From Pseudomonadota bacterium (GTDB taxonomy: Bacteria; Myxococcota; UBA9042; PHBI01): DNA of 5,301 nucleotides. Under the pieces are notes generated by a model. That model did not search any database. It saw only the letters and a list, made by a program, of their open reading frames with translations, and was not told where the DNA came from. The position numbers and the translations under genes are program-made. Every line of letters begins with the position of its first letter. Positions within the stretch are counted from its first letter, which is position 1. Where the stretch lies: the NCBI GenBank assembly GCA_005788935.1, contig SYAK01000161.1, positions 1 to 5,301 of the forward strand, read 5' to 3'. Of this stretch, positions 1-4,065 are shown piece after piece.

Positions 1-1112
1 CGCCCGCGGTGGCGCGCGCCGCGATGGACAGCGGCGTTGCGCGCAAGCCGATCGAGGCCGTCGACGCCTACCGCCTGAAGCTCGAGCGCATGATGGACCC
101 CGGCCGTGGCCTCATGCGCCAGATCATCGACAAGGCGCGCAGCAACCCGAAGCGGCTCGTGCTGACCGACTGCCACGACGATCGCGTGCTGAAGGCCGCG
201 ACCGTGCTTGCCCGCGAAGGCATCGCCCACCCCGTCCTCATCGGCCACCGCGAGTCGCTCGAGCGCACCGCGGGGCGGCTCGGCCTGTCGCTTGACGGCA
301 TCGAGGTCGTCGACGGCGCGAGTCACCCGCACTTCGACGACTGCGTGACCGAGCTCGAGCGCCTCCTCGCCCGCCGCGGTATCACCCGCCCGCAGGCCCG
401 CAGCCGCCTCCACTCCCAGACGCGCCTCGCCCTCATGCTGCTTCGCCTCGGCCACGTCGACTGCTGCATCACGGGCGCCACGCGGTCCTACGCCGACGCG
501 ATGCGCCCGGTCTTGCAGATTATCGGCACGGAAGGCCGCGCCGCGGGCGTCTACATCATCATGACCCGCGAGCGCACGCTCTTCTTTGCTGATACGACCG
601 CCAACATCGATCCCGATGCCGAGACCCTCGCCGAGATTACGCTCAAGGTCGTCGAACGTGTCCGCGGCTTCGACATGGTCCCGCGCGTCGCGATGCTGAG
701 CTTCGCGAACTTCGGGGCTGTCGCTCACAAGGACGCGGTCAAGATGGCGCGCGCCACCGAGCTCGTCCGCGCCCGCGACCCCGAGCTGATGATCGAGGGC
801 GAGATCCAGGTGGACCTCGCGGTCGACATGGAGCTCCGCGAGCGCATGTTCCCGTGGAGCCGCCTGACCGAGGCCGCCAACGTCTTCATCTTCCCGAATC
901 TGACTGCGGCCAATATTGCCTACAAGATGATGCATCAGCTCGGAGGCGCCAGCATCTTCGGCCCGATCCTGCTCGGTCCGCGCCGCCCCGTGCATGTGCT
1001 CGCGCTGAACGTCGACGCCAACGACATCGTGAACCTCGGGGCCTGGGCGGTGGTGTCGGCCCAGGAGAGTACGGCCATCGGCCACGGCGTCGACCTCGTC
1101 ATCCCCGAGTGA
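1..1112 (+). CDS. maeB: NADP-dependent malic enzyme (MaeB type), C-terminal part with PTA-like domain; 5' end outside window
   Basis: MaeB enzymes decarboxylate malate oxidatively to pyruvate with NADP in the cytoplasm, feeding pyruvate/acetyl-CoA and NADPH pools. The reading frame is open from the left edge (first whole codon at base 3), so the GTG at 9 is most likely an internal valine. The first residues, PAVARAAMDSGVARKPI, match the end of the malic/NAD-binding part of MaeB proteins, which is why I prefer MaeB to a free-standing phosphate acetyltransferase. From about base 110 a phosphotransacetylase-like domain follows, with recognisable blocks: LVLTDCHDDRVLKAA, LFFADTTANIDPDAETLAEI, MLSFANFGA, IEGEIQVDLAVD, FPNLTAANIAYKMMHQLGGA and the C-terminal VNLGAWAVVSAQES. 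In characterised malic-PTA fusions this tail generally lacks transacetylase activity and is tied to oligomerisation and acetyl-CoA response; whether that holds here is inference. The C-terminus looks complete, with a TGA stop at 1110-1112. Nothing suggests cotranscription with the next gene, which lies 208 bp downstream. Confidence 0.88.
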   Translation, partial: PAVARAAMDSGVARKPIEAVDAYRLKLERMMDPGRGLMRQIIDKARSNPKRLVLTDCHDDRVLKAATVLAREGIAHPVLIGHRESLERTAGRLGLSLDGIEVVDGASHPHFDDCVTELERLLARRGITRPQARSRLHSQTRLALMLLRLGHVDCCITGATRSYADAMRPVLQIIGTEGRAAGVYIIMTRERTLFFADTTANIDPDAETLAEITLKVVERVRGFDMVPRVAMLSFANFGAVAHKDAVKMARATELVRARDPELMIEGEIQVDLAVDMELRERMFPWSRLTEAANVFIFPNLTAANIAYKMMHQLGGASIFGPILLGPRRPVHVLALNVDANDIVNLGAWAVVSAQESTAIGHGVDLVIPE

Positions 1113-1131
1113 CCCCGCCGCGCGGAGTCAC

Positions 1132-1146
1132 CTGACGTTCCGTCAG
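1132..1146. promoter_or_regulatory. Dyad copy 1, CTGACG-TTC-CGTCAG (candidate operator)
   Basis: This is a perfect inverted repeat with 6-bp arms around a 3-bp centre, lying 20 bp past the maeB stop. The same arms recur at 1168 and 1203 with different centres, so the arms appear to be the conserved part. That is what is expected of half-sites for a dimeric DNA-binding protein. No candidate regulator is encoded in the window. A short RNA hairpin is the alternative reading. Confidence 0.55.
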
Positions 1147-1167
1147 CAACTCGGCGCGTGGCATACC

Positions 1168-1182
1168 CTGACGTCCCGTCAG
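1168..1182. promoter_or_regulatory. Dyad copy 2, CTGACG-TCC-CGTCAG (candidate operator)
   Basis: The arms are identical to copy 1 and the centre differs by one base. It starts 36 bp after copy 1, separated by 21 bp of unrelated sequence. That spacing is about 3.4 helical turns, so neighbouring sites would not lie on the same face of the DNA. Confidence 0.55.
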
Positions 1183-1199
1183 CCGACGACGCCATCGTG

Positions 1200-1220
1200 A
1201 GTCTGACGGATCGTCAGACT
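1200..1220. promoter_or_regulatory. Dyad copy 3, extended to 9-bp arms around GAT (candidate operator or hairpin)
   Basis: The shared core, CTGACG-GAT-CGTCAG, is at 1203-1217. Here the symmetry extends three more base pairs on each side (AGT...ACT), giving 9-bp arms. The core starts 35 bp after copy 2 and ends 103 bp before the start codon of the FKBP gene. As RNA it could form the strongest hairpin of the three and might act as a maeB transcription terminator. However, no T-run follows directly (the next T-rich stretches are at 1236-1247), so an intrinsic terminator is not well supported. Confidence 0.5.
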
Positions 1221-1230
1221 GCGCGAGGCC

Positions 1231-1310
1231 ACCCCTTTGCCCCTTTTCTCGCGCCGCCGCCCGTGCTTCATTCCGCCTCCGCGCCGCGCGCCCCCCTATC
1301 TCCTGACCCG
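1231..1310 (+). other. C-rich, G-poor untranslated leader upstream of the FKBP gene
   Basis: By hand count, 43 of these 80 bases are C and 15 are G on the + strand, a marked skew compared with the flanking coding DNA. Unstructured C-rich, G-poor RNA is the usual character of Rho loading sites, so this could be where maeB readthrough is terminated or where the downstream genes are attenuated. I found no convincing -35/-10 promoter pair in it. The TTG at 1237 is in frame with the FKBP gene, but it would add an Arg/Pro-rich 28-residue extension ahead of the signal peptide, so I treat this stretch as non-coding. Confidence 0.3.
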
Positions 1311-1313
1311 AGG
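1310..1313 (+). promoter_or_regulatory. Ribosome binding site (GAGG) fixing the FKBP start at 1321
   Basis: GAGG ends 7 bases before the ATG at 1321, a normal Shine-Dalgarno distance. This start places a lipoprotein signal peptide exactly at the N-terminus, which decides it over the upstream in-frame TTG at 1237. Confidence 0.6.
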
Positions 1314-1320
1314 CCTGCCG

Positions 1321-2616
1321 ATGTCCACCCGCCGCCCACGCCCTGCCCACCGCATCGTCGCCGCGACGTTCGCCGCGAGCGCGCTCATCGCTCTCCCGGC
1401 TTGCCAGAAGGACGCACCCGTGCCCGCGCCTGCGCCCGCTGCGCCTGCCACACCACCCGCCCCCACCACGCCCGCCCCAGCACCGACGGAAGGCCCCATG
1501 ACGACGACCGCTCCCTCCGATGTGGCGGCTCCGCCCGCCGACGTGCAGAAGACCCCGAGCGGGCTCGCGTGGAAGCTCCTGAAGAAGGTCGAGGGCAGCA
1601 AGAAGCCGAACGCATGGGACACCGTGACGGTGCACTACGTCGGCTGGACGACCGACGGGAAGAAGTTCGACAGCTCGCTCGACCGCAACCAGCCGACCTC
1701 CTTCCCGCTCGACCAGGTCATCGCCGGTTGGACCGAGGGCCTGCAGCTCGTGGGTCTCGGCGAGCGGGCGCGCCTCTGGATCCCGCAGGAGCTCGCCTAC
1801 AAGGGCCAGCCCGGGGCGCCGGCCGGCATGCTCGTCTTCGACGTCGAGCTGCTCGAGATCAAGCCCGGCAACCCGCCCATCCCCGCTCCTGCCGACGTGG
1901 CGGCCCCGCCCGCCGACGCGCAGAAGACCCCGAGCGGGCTCGCCTGGAAGGTCCTCACCCCGGGCGCTGGCACCGAGAAGCCGACGGTGTCCAGCACCGT
2001 CAAGGTGCACTACACCGGGTGGACGACCGACGGGAAGATGTTCGACAGCTCTGTCCAGCGCGGCGAGCCCGCCGAGTTCCCGCTCGGCCGCGTCATCCCG
2101 GGCTGGACCGAGGGTCTGCAGCTGCTGACCCAGGGCACGAAGGCCCGCCTCTGGATTCCGGTCGAGCTCGCCTACAAGGGCCGCCCGGGTGCGCCAGCTG
2201 GCATGCTCGTGTTCGACGTCGAGCTGCTGAGCTTCACGACGCCACCGCCTCCGCCAGCCGTCCCCGCCGACGTCGCGGCCCCGCCCGCCGACGCGAAGAA
2301 GACGCCGAGCGGCCTCGCGTGGAAGGTCCTGACGCCTGGCGCACCGAAGGGCAACCCGACCGCCACGAGCAAGGTCACGGTGCACTACACGGGCTGGACG
2401 ACGGACGGGAAGATGTTCGACAGCTCGGTCGAGCGCGGGCAGCCGTCCTCCTTCCCGCTCGATCAGGTCATCGCTGGCTGGACCGAGGGGCTCCAGCTGC
2501 TGACGCCTGGCACGAAGGCCCGCCTCTGGATCCCCGAGAACCTCGCCTACGGCGGGCAGCCCGGGCGTCCCGCTGGCATGCTGGTCTTCGACGTCGAGCT
2601 GCTGAGCGTCCAGTAA
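1321..2616 (+). CDS. Predicted lipoprotein with three tandem FKBP-type peptidyl-prolyl cis-trans isomerase domains
   Basis: FKBP proteins catalyse cis-trans isomerisation of Xaa-Pro bonds and act as folding helpers. This 431-residue protein should work outside the inner membrane. Residues 1-27 form a signal peptide (basic STRRPRPAHR, then a hydrophobic stretch) ending in the lipobox LPAC with Cys28. Residue 29 is Gln rather than Asp, which under the E. coli sorting rule would permit outer-membrane transfer. A Pro/Ala-rich tether covers roughly 32-58. Three FKBP domains follow (about 75-180, 200-305, 325-431), each introduced by DVAAPPAD and KTPSGLAWK. The canonical pocket residues are present in every copy: Tyr106/231/356, Phe-Asp 116-117/241-242/366-367, Phe128/253/378, Val-Ile 133-134/258-259/383-384, Trp137/262/387, Tyr160/285/410 and Phe173/298/423. 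All three may therefore be active. The helical dimerisation region of FkpA/Mip is absent. The loop after the active-site Tyr is short (13 residues from Tyr to Phe, against 17 in FKBP12) and lacks the usual Ile-Pro-Pro. The gene lies 24 bp before dacB and probably leads the operon. Client proteins are unknown. Confidence 0.9.
   Translation: MSTRRPRPAHRIVAATFAASALIALPACQKDAPVPAPAPAAPATPPAPTTPAPAPTEGPMTTTAPSDVAAPPADVQKTPSGLAWKLLKKVEGSKKPNAWDTVTVHYVGWTTDGKKFDSSLDRNQPTSFPLDQVIAGWTEGLQLVGLGERARLWIPQELAYKGQPGAPAGMLVFDVELLEIKPGNPPIPAPADVAAPPADAQKTPSGLAWKVLTPGAGTEKPTVSSTVKVHYTGWTTDGKMFDSSVQRGEPAEFPLGRVIPGWTEGLQLLTQGTKARLWIPVELAYKGRPGAPAGMLVFDVELLSFTTPPPPPAVPADVAAPPADAKKTPSGLAWKVLTPGAPKGNPTATSKVTVHYTGWTTDGKMFDSSVERGQPSSFPLDQVIAGWTEGLQLLTPGTKARLWIPENLAYGGQPGRPAGMLVFDVELLSVQ
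1488..1500 (+). promoter_or_regulatory. Possible internal translation start (GGAAGG then ATG, Met60) in the FKBP gene
   Basis: GGAAGG at 1488-1493 lies 4 bases before an in-frame ATG at 1498-1500, directly after the Pro/Ala tether and before the first FKBP domain. Initiation here would yield a 372-residue form without signal peptide or lipid anchor, keeping all three domains in the cytoplasm. The spacing is slightly short and purine runs are common in coding DNA, so this is speculative. Confidence 0.2.
1519..2616 (+). repeat. Three in-frame tandem repeats of 375 bp encoding FKBP modules
   Basis: The units start at 1519, 1894 and 2269, each at the Asp codon of DVAAPPAD. The first two are exactly 375 bp (125 codons) and the last ends with the gene after 348 bp. 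All eight pocket positions listed for the protein fall 125 residues apart with no net insertion or deletion. Similarity is visible at the DNA level as well, for example around 1641, 2016 and 2391, where the stretch encoding GWTTDGK is nearly identical. This indicates intragenic triplication, either fairly recent or kept similar by recombination. Confidence 0.92.
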
Positions 2617-2631
2617 GCCAGAGACGCGATC

Positions 2632-2637
2632 GGGGGG
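2632..2637 (+). promoter_or_regulatory. Weak G-run as only ribosome-binding candidate for dacB
   Basis: GGGGGG ends 3 bases before the ATG at 2641, closer than is optimal. The TAA stop of the FKBP gene (2614-2616) is in the same frame, and no start codon occurs between it and 2641, so 2641 is the earliest possible start. Weak initiation close behind the preceding stop fits translational coupling to the FKBP gene. Confidence 0.3.
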
Positions 2638-2640
2638 CTC

Positions 2641-4065
2641 ATGTCACCGCTCATCGTGCTCGCCGCCGTCCTCCGCGTCGCGCTCGCCACCGGCGCGGAG
2701 CCTGCGCCGCCATCCCCCGCGTCGCACCCGGGGCTCGCGGCCGGCGTTCGGGCGGCGTCGGCGGATCCGGCGTTCGACGGGCTCACAGCGGCCTTCGCCG
2801 CGGGCTGCGCCGACGGCTCGGGGACGCCGGTGTTCTGGCAGGCCGACCGGCTGATGAACCCGGCGAGCGGGACCAAGCTCCTCACGTCTGCGGCGGCGCT
2901 CGCCCGATTCGGGGCGTCGCACGCCTTCACCTCGGAAGTGGCTGCGGCGGGCCCCGTGCGCGCCGACGGGGTCATCACCGGTCCGCTGGTCTTGCGGCCG
3001 TCGGGGGCACCTGACCTTCAGACCGAGGCGCTCGGCGAAATCGCGGCCGCGCTGAAGGGCCTCGGTGTTCGCCGCGTCGAGGGCGACGTTCTGGTCGAGC
3101 TCGCGGGCTTCGCGGGGCCCGATCTGCCTCCCGCCTTCTCCCAGAAGCAGACCGACGCCGCCTACCGCCCCAGGGTCCCGGTCCTCGGCGTCGGCGACGG
3201 CGCGGTGACCGTGACCGTCAAGCCCGGTCGCCGTGCGCGCGACCCCGTGCGTGTCACGACCGATCTCGATCGGGCCGTGGTCCCGCTCGGGAGCTCGGCC
3301 GAGACCGTCGCGGGCAAGGACGCTCGCGCCCTCGCCATCCGCAGCGGGGATGCGCGCGTCGATGTCACGGGGCAGCTCGGTCTGAAGGCCCCGCCGCAGG
3401 TCGTCCGTCTGCGCCTCCCCGATCCGGCCGAGGCCGCCCGTGCGACCCTCGCGCTGAAGCTCCGCGAGGCCGGCGTCCGGGTCTCGGGCAAGGTCCGTCT
3501 CGTGACGGGGCCGGTGGCCGCCCCGACGACGCTCGTGACCCACGAGAGCATGCCGATCGGGCAGATGATTGCGGTCATCAACATCAAGAGCAACAACTAC
3601 TGGGCCGAGGGCCTGATGCGCCTACTCGCCGAGCCGCCGCGCTCGTTCGAGGCTGGCGCGACCGCAGTCACCGGGCTCCTCGCGAGCCTCTTCGGGCTCG
3701 GGCCCGCCGAGGTCCGAGTCGTCAACGGTTCGGGCCTCTATGACGCGACGCGCATCTCGGCGCGCGGGATGCTGCGCCTCCTCGTCGCCCATGGCGGGGA
3801 TGGCGCCAATGCACAGGCCTTCCGCGACAGCCTCGCCCGGGCTGGCGAGACAGGGACCCTAGAGCGACGCCTGAAGGGCCTGAAGGGGCGCGTCCGCGCC
3901 AAGACCGGGACGCTTGGCGAGGCGCTGAGCCTCTCGGGTTACGTCGAGCGCGAGGGCGCCTGTCGCCTCGCCTTCACGGCCCTCGTCGAGGGGGCGCTCA
4001 AGGATCGGACAGCCCCGGTGGTGGCTGCCATCGACCGCTGGGTCGAGGCTATGGCGACGCCATGA
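2641..4065 (+). CDS. dacB: D-alanyl-D-alanine carboxypeptidase/endopeptidase, PBP4 (DacB) type, peptidase family S13
   Basis: PBP4-type enzymes remove the terminal D-Ala from peptidoglycan stem peptides and cut D-Ala-meso-DAP cross-links in the periplasm, using an acyl-serine mechanism that beta-lactams block. The 474-residue product is close to E. coli PBP4 (477). All three active-site motifs are present in order: Ser76-Gly-Thr-Lys79 within LMNPASGTKLLTSAAAL (SxxK, nucleophile Ser76), Ser317-Asn-Asn319 within KSNNYWAE (SxN), and Lys421-Thr-Gly423 within RAKTGTL (KTG). The supporting family block NGSGLYDATRISARGMLRLL is at 362-381. The long insert between SxxK and SxN (about 80-315), typical of this class, is present. 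The N-terminus (hydrophobic 3-16, possible cleavage after Ala19 in ATGAE) looks like a short signal peptide but has no basic residue before the hydrophobic stretch, so export is likely rather than certain. The gene follows the FKBP gene by 24 bp, and its stop overlaps the start of selB. Confidence 0.93.
   Translation: MSPLIVLAAVLRVALATGAEPAPPSPASHPGLAAGVRAASADPAFDGLTAAFAAGCADGSGTPVFWQADRLMNPASGTKLLTSAAALARFGASHAFTSEVAAAGPVRADGVITGPLVLRPSGAPDLQTEALGEIAAALKGLGVRRVEGDVLVELAGFAGPDLPPAFSQKQTDAAYRPRVPVLGVGDGAVTVTVKPGRRARDPVRVTTDLDRAVVPLGSSAETVAGKDARALAIRSGDARVDVTGQLGLKAPPQVVRLRLPDPAEAARATLALKLREAGVRVSGKVRLVTGPVAAPTTLVTHESMPIGQMIAVINIKSNNYWAEGLMRLLAEPPRSFEAGATAVTGLLASLFGLGPAEVRVVNGSGLYDATRISARGMLRLLVAHGGDGANAQAFRDSLARAGETGTLERRLKGLKGRVRAKTGTLGEALSLSGYVEREGACRLAFTALVEGALKDRTAPVVAAIDRWVEAMATP
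4062..4065 (+). other. ATGA stop-start overlap coupling dacB and selB
   Basis: The dacB stop TGA (4063-4065) and the selB start ATG (4062-4064) share bases, a classic arrangement for termination-reinitiation. The nearest Shine-Dalgarno-like element, GAGG at 4045-4048, is 13 bases upstream and too far for efficient independent initiation. SelB translation may therefore depend largely on ribosomes finishing dacB. Confidence 0.7.

Noticed and set aside
9..11. GTG at 9 as the start of a free-standing phosphotransacetylase
   Set aside because: The frame is open to the left edge, and the residues around it match the internal junction of malic-PTA fusion enzymes, so the GTG is read as an internal Val.
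1132..1217. CRISPR-like array of three evenly spaced repeats
   Set aside because: The repeats are only 15 bp with variable centres, and the spacers are 20-21 bp, both shorter than in CRISPR arrays. There are only three units and no cas genes in view.
1237..1320. Upstream TTG start for the FKBP gene
   Set aside because: It would place a 28-residue Arg/Pro-rich segment ahead of an otherwise textbook lipoprotein signal peptide. The ATG at 1321 has a GAGG at good distance.
1099..2385. A 428-codon open frame on the - strand across the FKBP gene, and a 618-codon open frame on the + strand (1158-3014) in another phase
   Set aside because: Both are rich in Arg/Gly/Ala/Pro without recognisable domains. 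They repeat in step with the FKBP modules and are explained by high GC content and the triplicated unit, which leave few stop codons in other frames.
2614..2640. Readthrough fusion of the FKBP protein and DacB, since both genes share one frame separated by a single TAA
   Set aside because: Each product is complete, with its own export signal. TAA is the least leaky stop codon, and no readthrough signal is apparent. The shared frame has a one-in-three chance of arising at random.
4063..4065. The dacB TGA as a selenocysteine codon, given the adjacent selB
   Set aside because: The frame beyond it reads Arg/Pro-rich nonsense with no similarity to the PBP4 family. The protein is already full length with all motifs, and the TGA is embedded in the selB start.
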